A program made the position numbers and the translations under genes. The notes beneath the pieces were generated by a model. That model saw only the letters and a program-made list of their open reading frames with translations. It was not told where the DNA came from and ran no database searches. Shown here one piece after another: positions 1-7,646 of a DNA stretch of 64,000 nt; the first letter of the stretch is position 1, and every line of letters starts with the position of its first letter. Source of the DNA: an uncultured Desulfovibrio sp. (lineage in GTDB: Bacteria > Desulfobacterota > Desulfovibrionia > Desulfovibrionales > Desulfovibrionaceae); contig NZ_CABSIF010000004.1 in the NCBI RefSeq assembly GCF_902477725.1, positions 218,125 through 282,124 on the forward strand. The letters run 5' to 3'.

Positions 1-438
1 GTTCAGGCCCAGGCGCTCGCCAAGGCGGCCCAACAGGTTGGAGGCAAGACCCACAGGGCAGATATAGCCGCAAAATCCCTTGCGGAACAGCAGGGCCATG
101 AGGGCGATGGCCAAAAAGAGCGTCAGCCCGGCGGGGTGCACTACGTCCCACATGCCGGTTTCAAACAGGCGGCGCGCGGCCATGAGTTCACTGATGGGCA
201 AAAAGCCTTCCACCGAGGGCGGTTTGGGCGTGAAGATCTGGCTTTTTCCCGTGGCCCACTGCACGTAGAGGTAAAAATTCCAGCCCACCCAAACAAGAAA
301 AATGGCGAATGCGCCCTGTATGCCGCGTCGCAGCAGGGTGGGGGTGAGGCGGCGTTTGGGAGGCTTGCTTGTGAGGGGGGTATACGCTGGCGCTGTGGGC
401 TGTGCAGCCCTTTGCGCGGAATCGGCAGATTGGTTCAT
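1..438 (-). CDS. Polyferredoxin-like membrane 4Fe-4S protein (partial, runs off the window)
   Basis: Only the first 146 codons are visible; the rest lies before base 1. Reading from ATG at 438 there is a Pro/Ala/Lys-rich cytoplasmic N-terminus, a first membrane helix around residues 38-55, a second around 105-120, and then the sequence FRKGFCGYICPVG. The CGYICPVG motif next to a membrane helix is typical of the NapH/CcoG/YccM-type membrane ferredoxins, which pass electrons between quinol-side partners and periplasmic or cytoplasmic redox enzymes. The Fe-S cysteines that would follow are outside the window, so the exact subfamily and partner cannot be named. It is transcribed divergently from metN. 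Confidence 0.6.
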   Translation of the reverse strand, partial: MNQSADSAQRAAQPTAPAYTPLTSKPPKRRLTPTLLRRGIQGAFAIFLVWVGWNFYLYVQWATGKSQIFTPKPPSVEGFLPISELMAARRLFETGMWDVVHPAGLTLFLAIALMALLFRKGFCGYICPVGLASNLLGRLGERLGLN

Positions 439-802
439 GGCGGAATATCCTTTCAGACTGTTCAAGTAAACAATTGCGCCACTGGTTGTGTCATCATCTC
501 GTATGGCTGTCCATGACCGGCATCACATGCTGGCTGCCTTCCCTCGGCGCAGGGGCGGCAATGGGGGCGGCAACAGAAATGCGCGAGAGAGAGCGGATAC
601 TGCCCGCACGAAGAAATGCATTACGGGCCTTGTTTGCCCCTGCGCGCCGCCGCAGGCGGGGCCTCCGCTGGCAGCTTGATTTTGAACGCCGCCTTGGGGT
701 AGAATGCCGGGTTATTCATGCTGTGCCTGCGTGAATTCTTTACTTTCGCGGACAAATATCGCATTGTCTGGCGACACCGAAAACAGGCTCAGGAACCATC
801 GC
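439..802. other. Intergenic region between polyferredoxin gene and metN
   Basis: This 364-base divergent spacer must hold the promoters of both flanking genes. I see a GC-rich imperfect hairpin at 636-662 (GCCCC/TGCG pairing with CGCA/GGGGC across a 3-base bulge) but no T-tract. I could not recognise the conserved core of a SAM riboswitch, which is often found before metNIQ. An in-frame start further upstream at 704 exists but lacks homology to MetN. Confidence 0.4.
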
Positions 803-1783
803 ATGATTCAGGTAACCAATCTTGGCAAGCTCTACGGAAGTCACCTTGTGCTGCAAGAGATCAATATGCACGTGCACGAGGGGGAGATTTTCGGCATAGT
901 GGGGCATTCCGGCGCGGGCAAGTCCACCTTGCTGCGCTGCCTTAACGGCCTGGAACCCTACCAGATGGGCAGTGTCAAAGTCATGGGCGTTGAAGTTGCC
1001 TCCCTTGAGGGCACGGCCCTGCGTATGCTGCAAAGCAAAATGGGCATGATTTTTCAGAATTTCAATCTCATGTCCCGCAAAAACGTGTTCGACAACGTGG
1101 CTTTTCCGCTTTCGCTGTGGGGCGTTGCCAAGCGCGAAGAGCGCGTTATGGAACTGCTGGAGCTTGTGGGCCTTGCCGACAGGGCCAAACAGCGCGTGCA
1201 GAACCTGAGCGGCGGGCAAAAGCAGCGCGTGGGCATTGCCCGTGCGCTGGCGCTCAATCCCCGTGTGCTGCTGTGCGACGAGGCCACCTCCGCCCTTGAT
1301 CCCAAGACCACTTCGTCCATTCTCGACCTGCTGGAAGACATCAACCGGCGGCTCAACCTCACCATCATCATGGTTACGCACCAGATGGAAGTGGTCAAAC
1401 GCCTCTGCCACAGCCTGCTCATGCTCGACGGCGGCAAAACCGTGGCCATGGGCAAGACGGAGAATCTCTTTCTGTCGCCCACCAAGGAAATGCACGCCAT
1501 GGTGGAGGATGAGTACACGCTCATTCCCGGCGGCACCAACATCCGCCTCATGTTCCCGCGCGAAATTTCGCAGCAGAGCGTCATCACGCAGATGGCGCGC
1601 ACCCTGGGCATTGATTTTTCCATCGTTGGCGGCAAGCTTGAACGCTACCTCGACGATGTTTTCGGCTTTCTTATCATCAACGTGCAGGACAAAGACCTGG
1701 ACGCAGTGCTGCATTATCTGAAAACGCAGAACCTGTTCTGGGAGATTCTGGCCTATTCTGAAAACGCGGGTGAACTAGCATGA
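803..1783 (+). CDS. metN: D-methionine ABC importer, ATPase subunit MetN
   Basis: ATPase of the MetNIQ methionine importer, acting on the cytoplasmic face of the inner membrane. The 326-residue product has Walker A GHSGAGKST, signature LSGGQKQR, Walker B VLLCDEATSALDP and the H-loop VTHQ. The last roughly 80 residues form the extra C-terminal NIL/ACT-like domain that distinguishes MetN and binds methionine for feedback inhibition. The ATG at 803 is chosen over an upstream start at 704 because MetN homology begins here (MIQVTNLGKLYG) and AGGA lies just upstream. Its end overlaps metI by four bases (ATGA), so translation is probably coupled. Confidence 0.93.
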   Translation: MIQVTNLGKLYGSHLVLQEINMHVHEGEIFGIVGHSGAGKSTLLRCLNGLEPYQMGSVKVMGVEVASLEGTALRMLQSKMGMIFQNFNLMSRKNVFDNVAFPLSLWGVAKREERVMELLELVGLADRAKQRVQNLSGGQKQRVGIARALALNPRVLLCDEATSALDPKTTSSILDLLEDINRRLNLTIIMVTHQMEVVKRLCHSLLMLDGGKTVAMGKTENLFLSPTKEMHAMVEDEYTLIPGGTNIRLMFPREISQQSVITQMARTLGIDFSIVGGKLERYLDDVFGFLIINVQDKDLDAVLHYLKTQNLFWEILAYSENAGELA

Positions 1784-2475
1784 TTGAGAACATGAGCGGC
1801 CTTGCGGCCTACTACCCGCTGTGGGAGCGGTTTCTGGACAAGCTGCCGGAAATTATTACGGCAACGTGGGAAACGCTGGACATGGTGCTGCTCTCCACGC
1901 TGTTTTCGCTCATTTCGGGCTTTTTGCTGGCTATCCTCATGATCGTCACCAATCCCATCGGCCTCAAGCCCAACCGTTCGGTGTATCAGGCCGTGGATTT
2001 TGTGGTCAATCTGCTGCGTTCCTTCCCCTTTATCATTCTGCTCATCGCGCTCATTCCCTTTACCCGTTTTGTGGTGGGCACCTCCATTGGCAGCGCGGCG
2101 GCCATAGTGCCGCTGACCATCGCGGCCGCCCCCTTTGTGGCGCGGCTTATCGAAACCTGCTTTCTTGAGGTGGACAGGGGCGTTATTGAAGCTGCGCGGT
2201 CTTTTGGGGCCAGCAACACGCAGATTATCTTTCGCGTGCTGATTCCTGAAGCATTGCCTTCCATTGTGCTGAACGTGGCTGTTATCGCCATTACGCTGCT
2301 GGGGTATTCGGCCATGGCCGGAACCGTGGGCGGCGGCGGGCTGGGCGATCTGGCCGTCAAATACGGCTACAACCGCTTTCAGGTCGATATCATGGTGTAT
2401 TCGGTCATTATTCTCTGCCTTCTCGTGCTGCTCATTCAGGGCGTCTGCAATTTCCTGTACAAGATTTTGCGGTAG
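1780..2475 (+). CDS. metI: D-methionine ABC importer, permease subunit MetI
   Basis: The 231-residue integral membrane subunit has about five hydrophobic helices and the coupling-helix region EAARSFGASNTQIIFRVL, matching the EAA motif of type I ABC importers. The TVGGGGLGDLAVKYGY segment near the end is characteristic of MetI. It overlaps metN by four bases and is followed 51 bases later by metQ, so the three form one operon. Length and order are as in standard metNIQ loci. Confidence 0.93.
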   Translation: MIENMSGLAAYYPLWERFLDKLPEIITATWETLDMVLLSTLFSLISGFLLAILMIVTNPIGLKPNRSVYQAVDFVVNLLRSFPFIILLIALIPFTRFVVGTSIGSAAAIVPLTIAAAPFVARLIETCFLEVDRGVIEAARSFGASNTQIIFRVLIPEALPSIVLNVAVIAITLLGYSAMAGTVGGGGLGDLAVKYGYNRFQVDIMVYSVIILCLLVLLIQGVCNFLYKILR

Positions 2476-2526
2476 GCCTGCGGCGGCGTGTGAACCTTTT
2501 TACCCTTTACCCTTGCAGGAGCGCTT

Positions 2527-3303
2527 ATGAAACGTCTGCTTTTGTCTCTGGCCATGGTTCTGGCGCTGGCCGCCCCCTCGTTCGCCGCTGAAGACATTGT
2601 TGTCGGCGTGACCCCCTTCCCGCATAAGGACATTATGCTGGTGGCCAAGCCCCTGCTTGCCAAGGAAGGCTACAACCTGGTCATCAAGGAATTTACTGAC
2701 TACGTGCAGCCCAACATGGCGCTGGCCAGCAAGCAGCTGTTTGCCAACTTCTTCCAGCACGAACCCTACCTTGACAACATGAACAAGGAAAAGAAGCTTG
2801 ACCTTGTTTCCATCGGCAAGGTGCATATCGAACCCTTGGGCGTGTATTCCAAGAAGATCAAAAAGCTTGCCGACCTCAAGAAGGGCAACAGCGTTTCCGT
2901 GCCCAACGACCCCACCAACGAAGCACGCGCTCTGCGCCTGCTGGAAGCCAACGGCGTTATCACCATCAAGCCCGGCGCGCTCGTTACCGTGGCCGACATC
3001 ACCAAGAATCCCCTTGGCCTCAAGTTCCACGAGCTTGACGCGGCCCAATTGCCCCGCACCCTTGACGACGTGACCGCCTCGGTCATCAACACCAACTTTG
3101 CTGGCGAAGCCGGTCTGGTGCCCTCGCGTGACGCCCTCGTGATGGAAGGCAGCGAATCCCCCTACGCCAACATCATTGTTGTGCGCAATGAAGACAAGGA
3201 CAGCCCCAAGGCCAAGGCCCTCATGAAGGCCGTGCAGTCCCCTGAAGTGAAGGAATACATCCAGAAGAATCTGCTTGAACGCGGCATCGTGCCTGTGTTC
3301 TAA
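2527..3303 (+). CDS. metQ: Methionine-binding protein MetQ (soluble type, no lipobox)
   Basis: Periplasmic binding protein of the NlpA/MetQ family, 258 residues, delivering methionine to MetNI. It starts with a signal peptide (MKRLLLSLAMVLALAAPSFA) followed by AEDIVVGVTPFPHKDIM. The mature part has the family motifs DYVQPNMALASKQLFANFFQHEPYLD and VPNDPTNEARALRLLE. Many MetQ/NlpA proteins are lipoproteins; here there is no cysteine at the cleavage site, so a freely soluble or signal-anchored periplasmic form is expected. An AGGA motif precedes the ATG at 2527. A strong terminator follows. Confidence 0.92.
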   Translation: MKRLLLSLAMVLALAAPSFAAEDIVVGVTPFPHKDIMLVAKPLLAKEGYNLVIKEFTDYVQPNMALASKQLFANFFQHEPYLDNMNKEKKLDLVSIGKVHIEPLGVYSKKIKKLADLKKGNSVSVPNDPTNEARALRLLEANGVITIKPGALVTVADITKNPLGLKFHELDAAQLPRTLDDVTASVINTNFAGEAGLVPSRDALVMEGSESPYANIIVVRNEDKDSPKAKALMKAVQSPEVKEYIQKNLLERGIVPVF

Positions 3304-3328
3304 AATTCATTTTACGGCATAAATTAAG

Positions 3329-3376
3329 GCAGCCGCCTTACGGTTCCAGATGGAGCTGTAAGGCGGCTGCTCTTTT
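3329..3376 (+). terminator. Rho-independent terminator after metNIQ
   Basis: A 13-base perfect stem (GCAGCCGCCTTAC at 3329-3341 with GTAAGGCGGCTGC at 3358-3370) is followed by TCTTTT. It closes the met operon and may also act against the convergent lipoprotein gene. Confidence 0.85.
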
Positions 3377-3413
3377 GCACGCTTGCCGCGCTGGGCGGTC
3401 AGGCAAAAAAACG

Positions 3414-3638
3414 CTAGGGCAGGGGACGAACCTGCTTCAAGTCTTCGCGGGGGATGGTGTGGGTTTTGCCTGTGTCGTCCTCAAAGCTCACGGAATCATT
3501 TTCGGGATTGATAACGGGCTTCTTGGTGCCGATGTAGATGGTGTAATCCTTGGTAACGGCGATGTACTTGGAGCCGCATGCCGTAAGCATGAAAGTGCTT
3601 ACCAGCAGCAGGGCAAAGATCATGGCGCTCTTTCTCAT
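3414..3638 (-). CDS. Small YgdI/YgdR-like lipoprotein
   Basis: This 74-residue protein starts with a lipoprotein signal peptide ending in the lipobox LTAC (Cys around residue 21). The mature part, GSKYIAVTKDYTIYIGTKKPVINPENDSVSFEDDTGKTHTI..EDLKQV, fits the YgdI/YgdR (DUF903) family of small SH3-like envelope lipoproteins. Their function is not established. It stands alone, with terminators on both sides. A Desulfovibrio-specific variant of that family is the most likely identity. Confidence 0.8.
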   Translation of the reverse strand: MRKSAMIFALLLVSTFMLTACGSKYIAVTKDYTIYIGTKKPVINPENDSVSFEDDTGKTHTIPREDLKQVRPLP

Positions 3639-3659
3639 GGCTAGGTATCCTTGACGGTT

Positions 3660-3688
3660 ACAAAAAATTCGGGCCTGCGAACAGGCCC
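3660..3688 (-). terminator. Terminator after the six-helix membrane protein gene
   Basis: On the minus strand GGGCCTG (3688-3682) pairs with CAGGCCC (3677-3671) and is followed by a run of T (plus-strand A at 3662-3667). It lies about 140 bases past the stop of the gene at 3825-4394. Confidence 0.65.
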
Positions 3689-3824
3689 ATACATGATGTG
3701 TTAAAGCGCATGCTCCCCTTCTGCCCTCTTGTCAATATGCAATCTGCGAGAGCATTGGGCGCAAGCGTGATATCTGCAGATGCCACGCGCATATGGGAAC
3801 GCCGGATCAGTGTTCGGAAAAATT

Positions 3825-4394
3825 TTATGCCGTTTCTGCCTGTTTTGCCCTCAACTGCCGCAGATAGGCCGGGTACCACTGGGTAAATACGGCCACACCG
3901 ATGAGCAAGGTGTAGGAGATCAGCTCGTAGGTAAGTTCTGAAAAAAAGAACTCCTTCATTTTGAGCCATGCCAGCAGAGCGTTGCAGGTGAAGGCCCCAC
4001 CCCAGGCAGAAGTAATAATCATGTTTGTGCGCAGAAAGACAGGGGAATCCCAGAGCGCCGGATCGGTGTGATCCCTGGCGTAATCGAGGGTAAAAGGCTT
4101 GCGCATGACGACCCCTGCCCATGTGCCAAGCGCCAGTGCTCCATTGGCAAGCACGCCCATGTACCGCACTGTCCACATGTTCTGGAAGCCGATCACAAGC
4201 ACCGATGCGGCGCTGAAAAAGGCCAGCCCCACCCACAGTATCACCCCCCTGTGCAGCTTGAGCACGCCCATGAGGATGCTGAGGGCCAGAGCGATGCCAA
4301 GGCCAAGCTCCAACCGAAACAGGCTGCCGTGCGCAATGATCAGAAACGACAGCCAGGGCGCAAAGGCCAACACCAGCTTCAAGAACCCCATCAT
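3825..4394 (-). CDS. Integral membrane protein of unknown function
   Basis: The 189-residue product is almost entirely hydrophobic, with about six predicted membrane helices. A polar loop after helix 4 reads MRKPFTLDYARDHTDPALWDS. I recognise no catalytic motif or named family with certainty. The ATG at 4394 is preceded by a GGAGG-like site (GGGAGGGAATGCC). It is a single gene followed by a terminator. Strong codon bias and length support a real gene. Confidence 0.7.
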   Translation of the reverse strand: MMGFLKLVLAFAPWLSFLIIAHGSLFRLELGLGIALALSILMGVLKLHRGVILWVGLAFFSAASVLVIGFQNMWTVRYMGVLANGALALGTWAGVVMRKPFTLDYARDHTDPALWDSPVFLRTNMIITSAWGGAFTCNALLAWLKMKEFFFSELTYELISYTLLIGVAVFTQWYPAYLRQLRAKQAETA

Positions 4395-4491
4395 GGCATT
4401 CCCTCCTGAGCAAAGATTTCGCGCAGCGCCGCAACAAAGTGCCCCAAAAGTCAGATCTAAAAAACAGAGGGTGCTATAACTAACTGAATTT

Positions 4492-5523
4492 TTATAATTT
4501 TATGCCAAGTTTTTCTTCCAGCTTGCGGCTGGCAATAACAATAACCGTTGTTACGGTCAGGGTAATGGCAATGTTCAGCAGTACAAAGGCAACAGGCGGC
4601 AGTTGCAAAGGCTTGTAAAGCCACATGAAGACCAGCAGGGGCGTGGGCAGATGAAAAAGATAAAAGCGAAAGCCGTTGCGCTCAAACCATGCAAAAGGCG
4701 CAAAAGACTGCAACAGCGGGTACAGCCCGGCTGTGAGCAAGAACATATGATACACCAGCAGGGCGCAGAGCAATGAAACAATCCAGCCGCTCACAGGCGT
4801 GCCCGCATAGGGCCACAGCAGAACGATCAGCGCCGTGAGCCCAAGCCCAAGTGCCAGCGGGCGGGTGTGGCACAGGGTATTGAGGGCCTCGTGATTTCTG
4901 AACGCGACAATGCCCATGTAGTAGCAAAGAATGAACGAAGGCGCTTCCCACAGGCAATACCACTTGAGCCAGCCGCCATAGTTCTGCAAGCACAGCGCGG
5001 CCACAAGGGCCACCATGCCGCCAGTAAGGGCCGTGTCGCGCCCCAGCTTTTGCAGCACCCACAGGGCGATAATCCAGAACAGGGTGATCCAGAACAGCAC
5101 CAGCAAGAACCACAGGTGGTCTGTAAACAGGCCGAGTGAAACGGATTTCCATGTTTCAAGCAGTGTTGCGTCCGCCGGATGTCCAAACGCGGGGATGGAA
5201 AAGAGCGTGTAGAGCGGGGCTACCCAGAGCATGCCCACGCCAAACCAGGGCAGCAGGAGCCTGCGCCCCCTGTGCAGCGCGTGTTGCAGGGGGGTGCGCT
5301 TGCCGGCATCCCACGAGGCGGCAAACAGAAAGCCCGATGCAAACATGAAGCACTGGATAAGGGTAGAGCCGGAGATGGCCGTGAACAAATCTGCCCAGGG
5401 CTGCGGGGTATCCGCATAGAGCTCCCAGAACGGAAATGGCGTGGCGTAAAACATGACACAGTGCATGACCACAACCAGAAAAAGGCACTTGGTTTTCAGC
5501 AGGGCAATGTGGGGATAGTGCAT
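4492..5523 (-). CDS. Acyltransferase 3 family membrane protein
   Basis: The product (343 residues from ATG at 5523) has about ten membrane helices and the general layout of the acyltransferase 3 family, which O-acylate sugars or lipids at the inner membrane. Near the N-terminus LLKTKCLFLVVVMHCVMFY resembles the first helix with its catalytic His of this family. A TTG 15 codons upstream (5568) is also in frame but adds a Pro/Arg-rich stretch not seen in the family, so ATG 5523 is preferred. The acceptor molecule is unknown and there is no glycan gene cluster beside it. Confidence 0.72.
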   Translation of the reverse strand: MHYPHIALLKTKCLFLVVVMHCVMFYATPFPFWELYADTPQPWADLFTAISGSTLIQCFMFASGFLFAASWDAGKRTPLQHALHRGRRLLLPWFGVGMLWVAPLYTLFSIPAFGHPADATLLETWKSVSLGLFTDHLWFLLVLFWITLFWIIALWVLQKLGRDTALTGGMVALVAALCLQNYGGWLKWYCLWEAPSFILCYYMGIVAFRNHEALNTLCHTRPLALGLGLTALIVLLWPYAGTPVSGWIVSLLCALLVYHMFLLTAGLYPLLQSFAPFAWFERNGFRFYLFHLPTPLLVFMWLYKPLQLPPVAFVLLNIAITLTVTTVIVIASRKLEEKLGIKL

Positions 5524-5586
5524 TGGGGTCGGCCTTGGTGGAAGTATGCGAAATAGCACCCGGAACAATGCCCGACAATAACGTGA

Positions 5587-5626
5587 CCCGCCGCGCAGGG
5601 CAAGCGGGTTGCATCTGCGCGGCGGG
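5587..5626 (-). terminator. 12-bp GC-rich hairpin, possible terminator of the arsR-like operon
   Basis: CCCGCCGCGCAG (5587-5598) is perfectly complementary to CTGCGCGGCGGG (5615-5626). It lies downstream of the mini-thioredoxin gene and upstream of the acyltransferase gene. There is no long T-tract, so it could be a weak terminator or an RNA-stabilising hairpin. Confidence 0.45.
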
Positions 5627-5673
5627 CCGAAAACGTCCGCTCATGTCAGCATGTGTCAGCAAAGAGCCAGGGA

Positions 5674-5916
5674 TTAAGCACTGGCCTCCGCAATCCAGCT
5701 GGCGACCTCATCCACGGTGGGAACCCTGCCCGTGCATTTAATCTGGCCGTTGACCATTACCGCCGGAGTGGAAATGATGCGCGCGGCCATGATTTCTCTG
5801 AAATCAGATACCTTGAGCACCGAAATTTCACCGCCATCCTGTTCCGCAGCCTGACGCACCACGTTTTCCGCCTCTACGCAACGCGCGCAGCCGGGGCCGA
5901 ATACCTTGATTTCCAT
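5674..5916 (-). CDS. Mini-thioredoxin (redox-active disulfide protein 2 / TM0996 family)
   Basis: An 80-residue single-domain thioredoxin-like protein with the redox motif CARC near the N-terminus (MEIKVFGPGCARC) and the cis-Pro region ISTPAVMVNGQIKCTGRVP. This small family is regularly found behind DUF318/ArsP-type permeases, where it is thought to reduce a thiol on the permease or handle the metalloid. It has a good ribosome site (AGGAG) and starts 18 bases after the permease gene. There is a third cysteine in the VNGQIKC segment. Confidence 0.88.
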   Translation of the reverse strand: MEIKVFGPGCARCVEAENVVRQAAEQDGGEISVLKVSDFREIMAARIISTPAVMVNGQIKCTGRVPTVDEVASWIAEASA

Positions 5917-5934
5917 TTATTTTGCTCCTGAAAG

Positions 5935-7077
5935 TTATGCCAGGAATGCCCCAGTCAGGTTGAACAGCCAGCCCACCAGGGTGAACATAAGCAAAAGATA
6001 GCCAACAAAAACAGCCAGTAGTTTGCCTGTCATGACCTGCCGCAGCATGAGCATTTCCGGCAGGCTGACCACAACCGTGCTCATGCAGAAGGCCAGAGTG
6101 GTGCCGATGGGCAAGCCCTTGGTCAACAGGCTTTCCATAACCGGGATGATGCCCGTCACGCTGGAATACAGGGGGATGCCCAGCAGGACGGAAAGCGGCA
6201 CCGACCACCATTCCCCGGCGCCAAGATGCTCGGCAAACCAGTTTTCCGGCACAAAGCCGTGCAGGGCCGCACCCAGCCCAACGCCGATGATCACCCACTT
6301 CCACACGCGGCGAAAGATGGTGGATGTTTCAGACCAAGCAAAATCGTGCCGATGGCGCAGAGTGATCTGCGGGGAGCAGGCCGGGTCTGCACCCGTGCCG
6401 CTGTCTTCTTCCGCCTGCGCGGGCATGTTGGCCATGGCCTCAAGAATAAAGGGGTGCAGCCAGCGCTCGGCCTTGATGGCGTCCATGAGGCAGCCGCCAA
6501 TGATGCCCGCGGTCATGCCCACAACCACGTAGGCCACGGTGATCTTCCAGCCCAGCAGACCCCACAGCAAAACCACTGCCAGTTCGTTGATAAGCGGCGA
6601 GGTGATGAGAAAGGACATGGTGATGCCCAGGGGGATGCTGGCCGTGGTGAAGCCAAGAAACAGGGGTATGCTTGAACAGGAGCAAAAAGGTGTGATCGCG
6701 CCAAAGGAGGAGCCAAGAAAATAGCCTACACCCTTTGCCTTGCCGCTCAGATAGTCGCGCACCCGCTCCACGTTGAGCCCGGCCCGCGTCCATGCAATGG
6801 CATAAATGAGCGCCACCAGCAAAAGCAAAATTTTTGCCGTGTCGTAAAAGAAAAACTCCACGGATTCCGCAATGGGCGAGCCAGGGGCAAAACCTATGAG
6901 GCCCACTGCCAGCCAGTGCGCCGCAGGCTGAATGACCGAATAGGCCAACCACCACAGCGCGCCGAGGGCGGTAATAGCCCCAGCGTATCTGAGATTCCAG
7001 GCGCGCGCTTCTGGCGCTTTGTGGGTCTGCATCGCATTGTTTTTGCAGCAGCATTTTTGTTGAAGAGGCGTGTTCAT
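5935..7077 (-). CDS. UPF0718/ArsP-type permease
   Basis: A 380-residue polytopic membrane protein of the DUF318 permease family, whose characterised members export trivalent organoarsenicals (ArsP). The central segment GAITPFCSCSSIPLFLGFTTA with its Cys-Ser-Cys motif and the following SPLINE are family hallmarks, and the second half repeats the fold (GIPLYSSVTGIIPVMESLLTKGLP). The extreme N-terminus carries a short cysteine cluster (QKCCCKNN) that may bind thiophilic metalloids. It sits between an ArsR-type regulator and a mini-thioredoxin, so a metalloid or organometal efflux role is inferred. The substrate is unproven. Confidence 0.85.
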   Translation of the reverse strand: MNTPLQQKCCCKNNAMQTHKAPEARAWNLRYAGAITALGALWWLAYSVIQPAAHWLAVGLIGFAPGSPIAESVEFFFYDTAKILLLLVALIYAIAWTRAGLNVERVRDYLSGKAKGVGYFLGSSFGAITPFCSCSSIPLFLGFTTASIPLGITMSFLITSPLINELAVVLLWGLLGWKITVAYVVVGMTAGIIGGCLMDAIKAERWLHPFILEAMANMPAQAEEDSGTGADPACSPQITLRHRHDFAWSETSTIFRRVWKWVIIGVGLGAALHGFVPENWFAEHLGAGEWWSVPLSVLLGIPLYSSVTGIIPVMESLLTKGLPIGTTLAFCMSTVVVSLPEMLMLRQVMTGKLLAVFVGYLLLMFTLVGWLFNLTGAFLA

Positions 7078-7151
7078 GGCGAATGCCTTTATTTTGATGC
7101 TTGTTGGATAGTTGACTTATTGAAGCGAAAAAAAGGGCAGCGCCCTTATAT

Positions 7152-7502
7152 TCATAATTTCGGGAGGATGCCTGGTAATACGCCGCTTGCCGTCCGGAAC
7201 TTCTGGCATTCACCGGGGTTGGCGGAGCAGCATTCTGCCGTCAGATAGGCGATCACCTCAAGCATCAGTGGGATGCTGGCCTTGTAGCGCATAAAACGCC
7301 CCTCCTTTTCAACCGTCACCAGGCCGCTATGCACCACGGCCTTGAGATGAAAGGAGAGGTTGGTGGAGGGAATATCAAGCTGACGGGCGATTTCGCCCGC
7401 CACCAGCCCCTGCGGAGCGTTTTTGACCAGCAGCCTGAAAAGGTCGAGGCGTACCTCGGACGACAGGGCTTCAAAGATGCTGGCGGCAGTTTTGCTTTCC
7501 AT
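7152..7502 (-). CDS. ArsR-family transcriptional repressor
   Basis: A winged helix-turn-helix repressor of about 116 residues. The recognition region IARQLDIPSTNLSFHLKAVVHSGLV is typical of ArsR/SmtB proteins. The C-terminal CC....C motif (AECCSANPGEC) suggests a metalloid-binding site placed at the C-terminus, unlike the classic CVC of helix 4. The first ATG at 7518-7520 lies inside what looks like the promoter, so I prefer the ATG at 7502 (MESKTAASIFEALSSE). It heads a three-gene operon with the permease and mini-thioredoxin and probably autoregulates it. Confidence 0.85.
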   Translation of the reverse strand: MESKTAASIFEALSSEVRLDLFRLLVKNAPQGLVAGEIARQLDIPSTNLSFHLKAVVHSGLVTVEKEGRFMRYKASIPLMLEVIAYLTAECCSANPGECQKFRTASGVLPGILPKL

Positions 7503-7508
7503 AAAATG

Positions 7509-7537
7509 ATATTTCAACATTAATTGATCAGTGTCAA
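7509..7537 (-). promoter_or_regulatory. Candidate promoter of the arsR-permease-thioredoxin operon
   Basis: On the minus strand TTGACA (7537-7532) is a perfect -35 box. AT-rich sequence 17-20 bases downstream (AAATAT or TATCAT) could serve as -10. TTGA/TCAA half-sites within TTGACACTGATCAA could form part of the repressor operator. The weak -10 keeps this tentative. Confidence 0.4.
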
Positions 7538-7545
7538 GGGGACGG

Positions 7546-7582
7546 AAAAAGCTGCGGCAAACAAAGGTTCGCCGCAGCTTTT
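7546..7582 (-). terminator. Terminator after the chemoreceptor operon
   Basis: AAAAGCTGCGGC and GCCGCAGCTTTT form a stem with an 11-12 base loop (GCTGCGGC at 7551-7558, GCCGCAGC at 7571-7578), flanked by A and T runs on both sides. It lies between the chemoreceptor stop and the arsR start and could work in both directions. Confidence 0.8.
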
Positions 7583-7646
7583 AATGAATTGATGTATCTG
7601 AGCCAGTGGTGGGCCGATGCGCCACTGGCAGCGTTGTTATGCTCTG

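Noticed and set aside
439..802. Possible SAM riboswitch before metN
   Set aside because: The conserved core helices could not be found; only an imperfect GC-rich hairpin is present.
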